In this document: piece after piece, positions 1-7,052 of the stretch
How the letters are laid out: every line of letters starts with the position of its first letter
Numbering within the stretch: the first letter of the stretch is position 1
Assembly: GCA_024228115.1 (NCBI GenBank)
Contig: JAAETT010000465.1
Location: forward strand, 1 to 44,715
Source of the DNA: a bacterium
GTDB taxonomy: Bacteria; Myxococcota_A; UBA9160; UBA6930
Direction: 5' to 3'
DNA length: 44,715 nucleotides
Position numbers and translations under genes: made by a program
The notes under the pieces: model-generated
What the model was told of the DNA's origin: nothing
What the model saw: only the letters and a program-made list of their open reading frames with translations
Databases searched by the model: none

Positions 1-141
1 CAAAGTTAGAGGAATGCCAATCCACCGTAGGTCCCTTCAAGATTTCCCATCCATGGGTAAGAACATCCGCATGACTCTGAACCTCTGTATCGTCCGCTAT
101 CCGATGGATGTTATACTCAACCCCGTCCATCAGAAAAAAGA
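1..141. repeat. Left copy of 141-bp terminal redundancy
   Basis: Bases 1-141 are identical to 44575-44715. This overlap shows that the contig closes into a circle of 44,574 bp. A repeat of exactly 141 bp is what a de Bruijn assembler with k=141 leaves on a circular graph, so it is more likely an assembly overlap than a biological terminal repeat. It lies inside a coding sequence that continues across the join. Confidence 0.95.
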
Positions 142-481
142 ACTCGTGTCCGTTTGTGAGTGCAGATCCTCCAGCCCATTCCGTACCCGCAGTAGCTGTT
201 GCGTCATCTATGGCCCCAGCAGCAAGACACATGAAGAGATGGGTAGCTGCAAGGATCTTGTTGGCAGGTGGAGAGAGCGTGTAGTCCGTATCTGCGCTCG
301 CTCCTGCTCCTTGTTCATCATCACTTGAATCCCTGAGGTAGTCATGGAAAGGCTTTCGAACAGCCGTGGTCATTCCCAGTTCTCGAGCGTTTCCGTCCAC
401 GGTTGCTACTGCTGCCTGTCTCCTCTTCGTGATGATAAGAGGAGTCTTTGACAGCTTGTCCTGGATGGAAACAGGGAACAT
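1..481 (-). CDS. Structural-region protein, 5' part of a gene crossing the circle join
   Basis: The minus-strand frame opens with ATG at 481-479, directly after the stop of the upstream gene (482-484), with GAGG/GGAG Shine-Dalgarno (SD) sequence just upstream. It is open to base 1 and continues at 44574 down to a stop at 44426, giving a 209-residue protein once the contig is closed. The N-terminal part is hydrophilic, and an Ala-rich stretch (about residues 75-105) precedes a beta-rich C-terminal half. I do not recognise the family. Its place between terminase and portal genes suggests a minor virion protein, but that is inference. Confidence 0.85.
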   Translation of the reverse strand, partial: MFPVSIQDKLSKTPLIITKRRQAAVATVDGNARELGMTTAVRKPFHDYLRDSSDDEQGAGASADTDYTLSPPANKILAATHLFMCLAAGAIDDATATAGTEWAGGSALTNGHEFFFLMDGVEYNIHRIADDTEVQSHADVLTHGWEILKGPTVDWHSSNF

Positions 482-1054
482 CTACCGCTCCACCTCAGAG
501 AACTCGATTGAGCATCCAAACTCTCCGGTTCCACTATCAATCGCAGCTATTCCTAAAGACGTCCCCGAGGGAAGAATCAAAGAACCCTTGGTTTCCCAGG
601 GTTCAAATCCACCACTTCCACCAATACCTCTTACCTGTTGAATAAACTGACCCTCCGTGACTCCTCCCATTCCAGTCCCAGTTTCTTCCCAGGAGTCCAC
701 GACATACGTAGAATCAGGTTTCACAGAAGATCCCGAACGAGTACTGTAGACTTGATCACTCACGTTGTTTGTGATGGTTCCAAGAACTGGGTTGAGGTCC
801 ACATATACGATGGTGGTTGAGTTCTCGATATAGAACGAAAAACGTTCTATGACCCAGTCATATTTCGAGGATCCATTCTTGAGGAGAAGCATGTGTCCGA
901 GAGTTGCCGTCAGCGTAAGAAGAGTCCTCGAGCCTGACCCCTGATTCGTGGTAGCAATGAAGGACCGATCACCCTTCGCAGTCCATTGACTGAGCGGGGC
1001 AGCATCTACCAGAAGCCTCCCATCGGTCACCTTGACATTATCCAGAGCACTCAT
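482..1054 (-). CDS. Beta-rich putative virion protein
   Basis: This is a 190-residue protein rich in Ser, Thr, Gly and Val with short alternating hydrophobic stretches, as in beta-sandwich decoration or fibre proteins. It has no signal peptide or transmembrane segment. Its start ATG overlaps the stop of the 44-residue gene upstream as ATGA, and its own stop abuts the next ATG, so translation is probably coupled. It lies between terminase and portal. A head decoration or minor tail protein is possible; no family was recognised. Confidence 0.8.
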   Translation of the reverse strand: MSALDNVKVTDGRLLVDAAPLSQWTAKGDRSFIATTNQGSGSRTLLTLTATLGHMLLLKNGSSKYDWVIERFSFYIENSTTIVYVDLNPVLGTITNNVSDQVYSTRSGSSVKPDSTYVVDSWEETGTGMGGVTEGQFIQQVRGIGGSGGFEPWETKGSLILPSGTSLGIAAIDSGTGEFGCSIEFSEVER

Positions 1055-1185
1055 GATTGCGTATCCTCACTGAACCCGTGATCCAAGTGCTCACGGATCT
1101 CTTTCAGTTGCTCAAGAATCTCCTCGAGCAAGCGAATGACAACAGGTAGCAGGTTGGAGTCAACCTGACTCTCAGGGTTGCTCAT
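1051..1185 (-). CDS. 44-residue coiled-coil microprotein
   Basis: ATG at 1185-1183 opens a 44-codon frame ending in TGA at 1051-1053, which overlaps the next start as ATGA. The middle is a heptad-like amphipathic helix (LLPVVIRLLEEILEQLKEI), followed by a hydrophilic tail. It fills an otherwise empty gap in a tightly packed operon, which supports it being real. A GGTG stretch just upstream is a weak ribosome site. Function unknown; a small oligomerising helix is the only visible feature. Confidence 0.65.
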   Translation of the reverse strand: MSNPESQVDSNLLPVVIRLLEEILEQLKEIREHLDHGFSEDTQS

Positions 1186-1199
1186 CACCCGTGATTCTT

Positions 1200-1397
1200 T
1201 CAGTAGTCCTTGAACGCTGTATTCTTCTGTGGGTTGTTAGGCTCCGTACTTGCCCCTGCCTTATGCGCGGGCATCTTGGGCATGAAAGTTCCACCTGGCA
1301 GGTTCTTCTTGAAGGCCCCTACCATGTCCATGGTGTACTCTGTGCTGTTCGCGTAGTCCGCACAGGACTTCCCGTAGCTCATCTTCTTCTTTGCCAT
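1200..1397 (-). CDS. Small hypothetical protein
   Basis: This 65-residue protein has a basic N-terminus (MAKKKMSYGK) and a Gly/Pro/Asn-rich C-terminal half, with no clear domain. It follows the 117-residue gene by 2 bp and precedes the 44-residue coiled-coil gene. Size and composition suit a small virion-associated or head-completion factor, but nothing in the sequence proves this. Confidence 0.65.
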   Translation of the reverse strand: MAKKKMSYGKSCADYANSTEYTMDMVGAFKKNLPGGTFMPKMPAHKAGASTEPNNPQKNTAFKDY

Positions 1398-1399
1398 GA

Positions 1400-1753
1400 T
1401 CAGAACCCCACAAAGATAACGTCTGTCGTGAACGTGGTCAGGACAGTGGAAGCTGTAAGTGCTGCGTGTTGACTACCCGTAGGTTCTGGGACGGCAGTGG
1501 CATTTCCTGATACCTGAGTATGGAGGTGCGCGTATACAAGAAGCTTGTTGTTCGCGTTGTCCACCTCGAAGTAATACCCACGCCCACCAATCACATGATC
1601 CACGTTCGTCAAACCCAAGAGAGTGGCAGCATTGAAGGTATCTCCACCACTGGTATATGATGCGTTACCAGTCGTTGAAAGAGTCCCAACAATGACTCTC
1701 TTGTTGCCCATCACACTTTCCACGGTCTTCGAGAAAGCCCAGGTAACGGCCAA
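1400..1753 (-). CDS. Small beta-rich putative structural protein
   Basis: This 117-residue protein is dominated by short beta-prone Val/Thr/Ser/Gly stretches and ends in a hydrophobic segment (VLTTFTTDVIFVGF). It resembles the small decoration or stabilisation proteins found near phage terminase and head genes, but no family is identified. An AGGAG-like site precedes the ATG. It lies 21 bp downstream of the terminase nuclease gene in the late direction. Confidence 0.75.
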   Translation of the reverse strand: MAVTWAFSKTVESVMGNKRVIVGTLSTTGNASYTSGGDTFNAATLLGLTNVDHVIGGRGYYFEVDNANNKLLVYAHLHTQVSGNATAVPEPTGSQHAALTASTVLTTFTTDVIFVGF

Positions 1754-1774
1754 TGTTCTTCTCCTAGCAAAGAA

Positions 1775-2707
1775 TCAGAAAATGTTATCCGAGACCCCGC
1801 CAGATAAATCCTCGGAGTCCGCACCAATCATCACCGTGTTTCTATAAGAAGCCCAACACCTCTCCTGGATGCTAGGTCGGTTGAATCCCATCTTCCTTGC
1901 TGTCTCTGAAAGATCCGGACAGCCCTGGATCATGTACCTCAGACAGTCCAGTAGGTGATCGTCCACTGCAATAGGACGCTCACGGATCTCGGTCTCATCT
2001 TGTTTGGCGGGATCAATCTTCTTGTAACGATACTTCTCCACTTCAAAGATAAAGTTCCGCATCGTGCGAAACACGAAGAGAGAAGGTTTTCCGTCATCCT
2101 GGATGTGAAGCCACTTCAGGACGTTTGCGATCCCGTCCTCTACCCGGTTATCAGCGGGACCCGCGAAGATTCCTTCTTCTGCGTACTGGGATGAGAGAGG
2201 TTCGGGAGATTCTGGACGCTGGGAGAACGCAGAGGGATCCATCAGGGTCCAGTCATAGCGCTCTCGAGCTGAGAGAGACCGGATGGCTCCTGAGTTCTCA
2301 GGGACGGTCTTTCTGGAGTGGTAGTATTCCTTGTAGAGGTAGAGAACCCCTTCCGGGCTCAGACATCCCCATAAACAAGCTGTGGGGTTTGCGTAACCCA
2401 GGTCAATAGTTCTGAATCTAGCCCAGGAGGGGTCCAGTTCGATGGGATCGATGATGTGGACCGCGGGGTCCCATGGGGGCATGTAGACCTTCTCACCCTG
2501 GCGAGCCCCAAAGTCCAGCTCCATCTCCGCCCGCCACGCAGCCCCACGGATACCCCCAGGGTAGGACAGAGCCTCGTGCTCAGCCCACTCAGTGGTCTTC
2601 TCAGGGTGTGAAGAGTAATGGTAGGAGACCGCGTTCCAGCCGTTGTAGTACCGCTGGACTTTGATGCCTGGTCTCTCGATGAGGAGTTCAGAGTCTGCTT
2701 CTGCCAT
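1775..2707 (-). CDS. terL: Large terminase, nuclease half (separate gene)
   Basis: This 310-residue protein corresponds to the C-terminal half of a large terminase. Residues 28-70 match the linker usually seen after the ATPase (SYHYSSHPE, then YPGGIRGAAWRAEMELDF). The RNase H-like nuclease follows, with acidic residues D102 in IDLGY, D157 in MDPSA, and D249/D250 with D254 in DDHLLD. In the family this domain cuts concatemeric DNA during packaging. No Walker motifs are present; they lie in a separate gene at 5232-5891. The ATG is preceded by a hairpin whose loop carries the SD sequence. Identification as the nuclease half is strong; whether it works in trans with the ATPase half is inference. 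Confidence 0.92.
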   Translation of the reverse strand: MAEADSELLIERPGIKVQRYYNGWNAVSYHYSSHPEKTTEWAEHEALSYPGGIRGAAWRAEMELDFGARQGEKVYMPPWDPAVHIIDPIELDPSWARFRTIDLGYANPTACLWGCLSPEGVLYLYKEYYHSRKTVPENSGAIRSLSARERYDWTLMDPSAFSQRPESPEPLSSQYAEEGIFAGPADNRVEDGIANVLKWLHIQDDGKPSLFVFRTMRNFIFEVEKYRYKKIDPAKQDETEIRERPIAVDDHLLDCLRYMIQGCPDLSETARKMGFNRPSIQERCWASYRNTVMIGADSEDLSGGVSDNIF

Positions 2708-2709
2708 TC

Positions 2710-2732
2710 AGCCGGCCCCTCCCCGGCCGGCT
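2710..2732 (-). promoter_or_regulatory. Hairpin presenting the ribosome-binding site of the terminase nuclease gene
   Basis: On the transcript strand an 8-bp perfect GC stem (AGCCGGCC / GGCCGGCT) encloses a 7-nt loop, GGGGAGG, which is the SD sequence. The start ATG (2707-2705) follows the stem by 2 nt. Such a stem should affect initiation, so the nuclease half may be under separate translational control. It has no U-tract, so it is not a terminator. Confidence 0.7.
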
Positions 2733-2747
2733 GGGCGGATCCGAGGG

Positions 2748-3755
2748 TCAGGTGAGAAGGGGGAGGTAGAACGCCTCAGTCAGCCGGCCGGGGTGCCACA
2801 TATCGGATACCCATTTGTGACATTTTGTCCCAATTTCCTCAAGCTCTTTCGGGTTCCATTGAAGAATCTTCGCGAGTTCATACCTGAAGTTCTTTGCAAT
2901 CAACCTCATCGTAGGCATCCTCTCACACGTAAAGTCTTTCTCTACAAAGGCTTTCCTTATTTGATATTCAACGTTCTCTGTCAACCCGTGAATGACAACA
3001 CAGCCCGCAGCCATGTACTCCAGCCCTGAGCGGTGGAACCCTCCCGTGACCACCTCATCCACTCCCACCTGGACTGACCGCTTCTTCTCGATGGCCTCCC
3101 AGAGAGGTTCCTTCTCAAGTTCCTCAAGTTTCCACCCGTTAGCACCCTCGTCACTAGTGACCTCCTTCTGGGCGTGCTCGAACCCCTTGCGGATGATCGG
3201 GACTCCCTTGGCCCCTATATAATCTGTGAAGCCTCTCACCGCGAAGGACGTGGAGACCACCTGAGCCCGCTCATTGAAGGGCTTCCATTCCTGGAGCTGG
3301 ACGAGGTAGGGGATCCTTGAGACCGGGACGTCCATGGCCTGATCCCAGATCTGGGACTTCAGCCCCAGGAAGGTGGCTAGTCTCCTGTTCTTGAACGGTC
3401 CCCAGGACCACGGCTGCCAGCCCCAGTAGGGTTCGTAGACGAGCCACGCCTTGGGCCGGTCGTCCTTCTCATCGAAAACTCCATCCTCCCAGCCCACGTC
3501 CATCCTGAGGTGTGGCCCGTTCCCGTGGAGAATGAAGGCGTCCGCCTGATCGTAGAGTAGCCGGTCCACTTTATCCCAGAGGTGGATCTTCCCGAGTGCC
3601 TCCTCAGGCTTAGGGAAGGTTCTTCCGTCTGCTTCCTCGCATCTTCCTGCCACCAAGATGTGCTCGTCATTCGTGTATGTGTTGAGGATCTCTTGGAGGA
3701 CCCAGGGGTATCCCGCGTGCGGACTCAGCGCGATGTGGATGATCTTCCTACTCAT
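2748..3755 (-). CDS. GT-B type glycosyltransferase-like protein
   Basis: This 335-residue protein has an N-terminal beta-alpha start (KIIHIALSPHAGYPW). Near its C-terminus (residues 239-257) is a segment typical of the nucleotide-sugar binding site of GT4-like enzymes: HRSGLEYMAAGCVVI, with the conserved Glu and the small-residue AAG turn. Such enzymes move a sugar from an activated donor to an acceptor. The acceptor here is unknown; phage or host surface glycan, or a virion protein, are options. It overlaps the DUF115-like gene by 4 bp, so the pair is probably co-translated. Unusually, the pair sits between the two halves of the terminase. Confidence 0.75.
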   Translation of the reverse strand: MSRKIIHIALSPHAGYPWVLQEILNTYTNDEHILVAGRCEEADGRTFPKPEEALGKIHLWDKVDRLLYDQADAFILHGNGPHLRMDVGWEDGVFDEKDDRPKAWLVYEPYWGWQPWSWGPFKNRRLATFLGLKSQIWDQAMDVPVSRIPYLVQLQEWKPFNERAQVVSTSFAVRGFTDYIGAKGVPIIRKGFEHAQKEVTSDEGANGWKLEELEKEPLWEAIEKKRSVQVGVDEVVTGGFHRSGLEYMAAGCVVIHGLTENVEYQIRKAFVEKDFTCERMPTMRLIAKNFRYELAKILQWNPKELEEIGTKCHKWVSDMWHPGRLTEAFYLPLLT

Positions 3756-4621
3756 GACTCCTCCTTCGGGTACTCAAGCCACTTCTTTCTCCCAGTACCT
3801 ACCTCTGTCATCCACGTCCCACCCTTTCTCAGACCCTTCTTCAGGCATTCAGGAAGCACGGGAATATTCTTCATCAGGCCCTCCTTCGAAGCCCTGAACA
3901 CCAGACCCCCATTGAAGATCACCTCCCGAGCCCAGGTCTCCGTGATCGAGATCTCCATCATCCAGTGGTGCGGTATCAGACACCTCCGGCAGGGAGCCAG
4001 GTTGGCCTCATAGATAGGAGCGGGCTTGTACCACTTGGTGACGTCGTATCTCGAGATCTTCGTGAGCGAATACGGAAGATAGTCCAGACCCGCCAGGATG
4101 ATCGGAGAACACCCCATCATCCCCGCTGCTAGACAGGCCACGGTGCCTGTCATCCTCACGGAGTAAAGACAGGGAGTTCCTTTCACGTCGGTCATCTGGA
4201 CCATGTCAGACGGTGGTAACATCACGTAGACCTCGTAGTCTTCCTTCTCCCTTCGGGAGGCTATGGTCTCCGAGGCTTCTTTAGCGTGCTTGTCATCTGT
4301 CCTTAAGATAGTAGGGACCTTCAAGTCTTTGAGGAGTTCATTCGCTGCTGGTGGATCCCCAATGACCGCGAAGTCACAATGTTCTTCGATGGCTGCTGCG
4401 TTGCAGGCCATGACCAGACCATCAAAGGTGTCAGGACGGATCGCGTCGTAGGTTGGCCCAGACCCGATAATGAGACATGGACGTCCTTTGTATACCCCGG
4501 TAGCCTGTTCCAGAGCAGAGGCCCCTGCCCGAAGTAGTATCGCACGGGACTCCTCCTTTGCGTTGATATGGACTTCTGGCTTCGTGATCGAGAAGTTCTC
4601 GAAGACCCAGTTCTCACTCAC
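3752..4621 (-). CDS. DUF115/MptE-like protein
   Basis: I place the start at GTG 4621-4619, where GAGGAGG lies 6 nt upstream; the frame stays open further upstream but without such a site. The 289-residue product contains GRPCLIIGSGPT (about residues 46-57) followed by a hydrophobic strand and CNAAA (about 73-77). This is the pattern of DUF115 / 6-hydroxymethylpterin pyrophosphokinase MptE-like proteins, which are often encoded beside glycan or flagellin-glycosylation genes. Later segments (ACLAAGMMGCSPIILAGLDY) fit the same alpha/beta fold. It overlaps the glycosyltransferase gene by 4 bp. A role in glycan or nucleotide-linked sugar chemistry is inference. Confidence 0.7.
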   Translation of the reverse strand: MSENWVFENFSITKPEVHINAKEESRAILLRAGASALEQATGVYKGRPCLIIGSGPTYDAIRPDTFDGLVMACNAAAIEEHCDFAVIGDPPAANELLKDLKVPTILRTDDKHAKEASETIASRREKEDYEVYVMLPPSDMVQMTDVKGTPCLYSVRMTGTVACLAAGMMGCSPIILAGLDYLPYSLTKISRYDVTKWYKPAPIYEANLAPCRRCLIPHHWMMEISITETWAREVIFNGGLVFRASKEGLMKNIPVLPECLKKGLRKGGTWMTEVGTGRKKWLEYPKEES

Positions 4622-4799
4622 CTCTTCCCTCCTCAAGAACGTAGAGCTTGCTACACTTCTTACAGAATCCAAACAACCACCCATGAGCATGATCCATCTC
4701 AAGCTTCCCTTCACACTCCATACAGATCCTCACGTTAGCACTAAGTCTCGCATCACCATGGATCTCTATATCGAAGTACTTGTAAACTTTCTCACTCAC
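4614..4799 (-). CDS. Small zinc-ribbon protein
   Basis: The start is taken as GTG 4799-4797, preceded by GGAGG with 6-nt spacing; a further GTG at 4814 lacks a good site. The 61-residue product has two cysteine pairs, CMEC and CKKC, separated by about 20 residues, the layout of a single zinc ribbon. Its 3' end overlaps the DUF115-like gene by 8 bp. It may be a small nucleic-acid- or protein-binding adaptor; no family is recognised. Confidence 0.7.
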   Translation of the reverse strand: MSEKVYKYFDIEIHGDARLSANVRICMECEGKLEMDHAHGWLFGFCKKCSKLYVLEEGRGE

Positions 4800-4983
4800 C
4801 TTTTCCCTCCCCACTCTTATCCAAGTAATCCGCTAATTCATGCAATTTACTAGGAACCCACCCATACACACCAGAAGTGCCACCCGAATGCAAGATACGA
4901 ACAATCTTTGCCAGCCCTTCGAGAGTCTCTGGTTCCATTGGAGGAATTCCATCTACCTTAGGATCAATCCATGCCCTACTCAC
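4792..4983 (-). CDS. Small hypothetical protein
   Basis: This 63-residue protein begins with GTG in GAGGTGAGTAGG, the same ribosome-site style as its neighbours. It is mostly helical and hydrophilic (PETLEGLAKIVRIL, then SKLHELADYLDK). It overlaps both neighbours by a few bases within the cassette separating the two terminase halves. No function can be given. Confidence 0.65.
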   Translation of the reverse strand: MSRAWIDPKVDGIPPMEPETLEGLAKIVRILHSGGTSGVYGWVPSKLHELADYLDKSGEGKGE

Positions 4984-5222
4984 CTCTTTCTCCTTTTCCT
5001 TTTGACCCAGATAACACTATTGTCCCTCACTGGTGGCTTAGAATGGACTCTCACCAAGAGAGGATCCTCCCATGGCATGATTGTCTCCGTGATCTGACCC
5101 CACCGATGTCTGTGTTGGATGATATCGCCCGTCTTCTCACTCACGTCATAGTAGGCCCACCAGTCTCTCTCACGTCTCCTGAGCATCTCTCTCTTGCACA
5201 CCGGGCACTTGGCTATCTCCAT
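4980..5222 (-). CDS. Small zinc-binding-like basic protein
   Basis: This 80-residue protein starts with a CPVCKREML knuckle and ends in a strongly basic tail (WVKRKRRKR). Only one CxxC is present, so full zinc binding would need the nearby His residues (HRH) or dimerisation. It has GAGGTTGTC just before its ATG and begins 9 bp after the terminase ATPase stop. A nucleic-acid-binding accessory protein is plausible but unproven. Confidence 0.65.
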   Translation of the reverse strand: MEIAKCPVCKREMLRRRERDWWAYYDVSEKTGDIIQHRHRWGQITETIMPWEDPLLVRVHSKPPVRDNSVIWVKRKRRKR

Positions 5223-5231
5223 GACAACCTC

Positions 5232-5891
5232 CTATGCTGACCACCTCCCCTCGAAGATACTTTGGAATTCCCCAGGAGCAGGACTGGATATCAAGATAAG
5301 CTTACCGCCCCCGTGAAGCGTGGGCTTGGCTCCTACGATCGTCTGACCCAGAGCATCCTGGAACGCAGCCTCATCGAACACCATGCCCGAGAACGTGTGC
5401 ATCCGCGCTTGGTTTGATCCCTGAGGCATAGCCATTACCTGAGACACAGGACCATTCGGATGTTCGAACGTGTTCCTCACCTCAGTAGGTCTCAGGCGGT
5501 GCTCATTCTTCATCCAGGAAGGAAGATAGTGGTAACAAAGGCCCATCCTTGTCTCCCCGATGAGCTTTGCTGCATCATCTTCTTTCTTGCTCACGATACC
5601 CCACAACCTCCCAGGTTTGCGTAGGCACTCCCACATCACCATAGCCACCGCTAGCCATGAACACATCAACTGCCTAGACTTGTTGATCACTATGTGCTCG
5701 TTCGCTGGCAAATCCTGCCAGAGCTTCGCGATCACCTCGATGGGTTCAATCACTCGGAACCGCTTGACGGGGTCCTTCTCATCGTGCTCATCCATCGTGT
5801 ACACGAAGGACTTGAGGAAGAGAATGGCATCATCCTTGGCATGAGCCCACGCCATACGCTGAATAGCTTCTTCGGATGGCCTAGCCATCAC
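5232..5891 (-). CDS. terL: Large terminase, ATPase half (separate gene)
   Basis: This 219-residue protein matches the N-terminal packaging motor of a large terminase. A Walker A-type loop in the variant common to terminases, INKSRQLMCS, lies at about residues 69-78. Walker B, MVFDEA, lies at 170-175, and the coupling motif LISSPA at 200-205. It ends just after the coupling motif at FEGRWSA with a normal stop, so it has no nuclease domain; that is encoded 2.5 kb downstream (1775-2707). An SD for the next gene immediately follows the stop, so this is an organised gene boundary, not a simple frameshift. In the family this domain drives DNA into the procapsid. Confidence 0.92.
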   Translation of the reverse strand: MMARPSEEAIQRMAWAHAKDDAILFLKSFVYTMDEHDEKDPVKRFRVIEPIEVIAKLWQDLPANEHIVINKSRQLMCSWLAVAMVMWECLRKPGRLWGIVSKKEDDAAKLIGETRMGLCYHYLPSWMKNEHRLRPTEVRNTFEHPNGPVSQVMAMPQGSNQARMHTFSGMVFDEAAFQDALGQTIVGAKPTLHGGGKLILISSPAPGEFQSIFEGRWSA

Positions 5892-6245
5892 TCATCTTCT
5901 CTGAGTGTACATGCGTGATGTCTCAAGAAACTCTCGCTTCCAACTCCAATCATCAAGCCACAACTGAGCGAACTCATCTTTAGATAACTCAATCTGATCA
6001 TCAACGCTTGCTCCAACCATAGCCAAGGCACGCTTATACTCAGGCGTATGATCAACTGGACGTGGTAGTTGAACATACACTTCTTCCACTTTCCCATTAC
6101 GAATTCTCTCAATATGCTCTTCAAGCAATTCCACCGCTCTCTTTTTGTAACCCTCGAGAGCATCCTCAAAGTCACTTCGATGCTTACGAAGATTCTGCTC
6201 TAGTGCTCTTTTAAGACCAATTTTCTCAACCTTAACTGTCTTCAC
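5892..6245 (-). CDS. Conserved phage protein, coiled-coil N-terminus
   Basis: This 117-residue protein has a long charged helix (residues 5-50) followed by VYVQLPRPVDHTPEYKRAL and a C-terminal block with SVDDQIELSKDEFAQLWLDDWSWK. I recall this pattern, a Pro-rich turn, then acidic DD..ELS..EF, then W.WK, as a recurring small protein of unknown function in many unrelated tailed phages; that is from memory. It overlaps the regulator gene upstream by 4 bp and abuts the terminase ATPase gene. A packaging-related role is only suggested by position. Confidence 0.75.
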   Translation of the reverse strand: MKTVKVEKIGLKRALEQNLRKHRSDFEDALEGYKKRAVELLEEHIERIRNGKVEEVYVQLPRPVDHTPEYKRALAMVGASVDDQIELSKDEFAQLWLDDWSWKREFLETSRMYTQRR

Positions 6246-6559
6246 TTGTTTCCCTCCTCACCAAGCTTCTCCAAGAAGTTCAGTACATCCTTCGGATTTT
6301 GACGGATGGTCTCCTTGAAGGTGTCAGGGATTATCCCACTCAGAAGCATCAGCCATTCAGGGTCCACTCCCAAAGAGATCCCTAGAGAGCGAATCAAGTC
6401 CTGACTCGGTTCCGAGTTGTCCCTCTCGATCTGGTTCAGGTACTCGTGACTGATTTCGCATTCCCTTGCCACTGCTCTGAGGGACATCCCCTTCTTCCGC
6501 GTCCGAAAGTACTTGATCGCTTGTCCCAGAGTCACCGTCCTCTGATTCATCTTGTTCAT
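6242..6559 (-). CDS. Cro/CI-type (XRE) helix-turn-helix regulator
   Basis: This 105-residue protein carries a classical XRE domain at residues 11-66: LGQAIKYFRTRKKGMSLRAV, then ARECEISHEYLNQIERD and a Pro-Ser followed by a final helix. Such proteins bind palindromic operators as dimers. Candidate palindromes occur in the divergent control region (13.26, 13.67 and 14.34 kb), but the link is inference. The N-terminal 203 bp lie inside the 3' end of the upstream gene in another frame. AGAGGA lies close before the ATG. No integrase is present, so it need not be a lysogeny repressor; being in the minus-strand arm, it could control the early arm. Confidence 0.85.
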   Translation of the reverse strand: MNKMNQRTVTLGQAIKYFRTRKKGMSLRAVARECEISHEYLNQIERDNSEPSQDLIRSLGISLGVDPEWLMLLSGIIPDTFKETIRQNPKDVLNFLEKLGEEGNK

Positions 6560-7052
6560 GTTCCTCTATCCTTGCGTGCCCAACGCCAATCTCCTCCGCA
6601 ATCTGTCTCTTCAGCTCATCAGGGAAGGACTTGATGAACTCCACGATACTACCTTCTTCCTTGGGCCCTCCTTGGTGGGCTGTAAGGTCCACCACCTTCT
6701 TGTAGAGACCTCTCACTTCGCCCACGTTCTTCATGGCCATAGTGATCATGTGAGGAGTAGCCTCGGGATTCTCAATCACCGTGAGCGCTGTGAGATATTG
6801 AAGCTCCACCTCAATGGGAGTATTTTCTGGGAGGGCATCCAGGGCTTGCATGAGACGATCTTTGAGGGCTCTACGAAACTCCATCTTCGTTTGCAGGTTC
6901 TTGAACTTCGCCTTGTTACGATAGTAGTCTCCATCTATGTGGATGAAGGAGGTAGTGTCCCGCTTAGTGATTCTCTCACCCAGGAGTCCCCCATCCGGGG
7001 TCTCTGTCCACTTCTCAACCCTCGGGTGTGGTTTCTTCGGTGGGTTGCTCAC
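6357..7052 (-). CDS. Hypothetical protein, possible small terminase candidate
   Basis: This 231-residue protein starts with GTG. Residues 1-155 are mixed helical and include a run of long helices (TKMEFRRALKDRLMQAL, PIEVELQYLTAL, MITMAMKNVGEVRGLYKKVV). From about residue 160 it becomes an acidic, Ser/Gly-rich low-complexity tail, exactly where it is overlapped in another frame by the XRE gene. Its place two genes upstream of the terminase ATPase and its helical make-up make it a weak small-terminase candidate. It overlaps its upstream neighbour by 38 bp. Confidence 0.65.
   Translation of the reverse strand: MSNPPKKPHPRVEKWTETPDGGLLGERITKRDTTSFIHIDGDYYRNKAKFKNLQTKMEFRRALKDRLMQALDALPENTPIEVELQYLTALTVIENPEATPHMITMAMKNVGEVRGLYKKVVDLTAHQGGPKEEGSIVEFIKSFPDELKRQIAEEIGVGHARIEEHEQDESEDGDSGTSDQVLSDAEEGDVPQSSGKGMRNQSRVPEPDREGQLGTESGLDSLSRDLFGSGP

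Noticed and set aside
1-141. Terminal repeat as a biological direct terminal repeat
   Set aside because: A length of exactly 141 bp and location inside a coding gene are better explained by assembly overlap of a circular or permuted genome.
2707-5232. Intein or group I intron as cause of the terminase split
   Set aside because: The intervening DNA holds five separate genes with their own ribosome sites. I saw no intein splice residues, LAGLIDADG or GIY-YIG motif, and the ATPase half ends in a normal stop.
6242-6559. XRE protein as evidence of a temperate phage
   Set aside because: No integrase, excisionase, partition gene or attachment site was recognised, and the gene sits inside the packaging/late arm.
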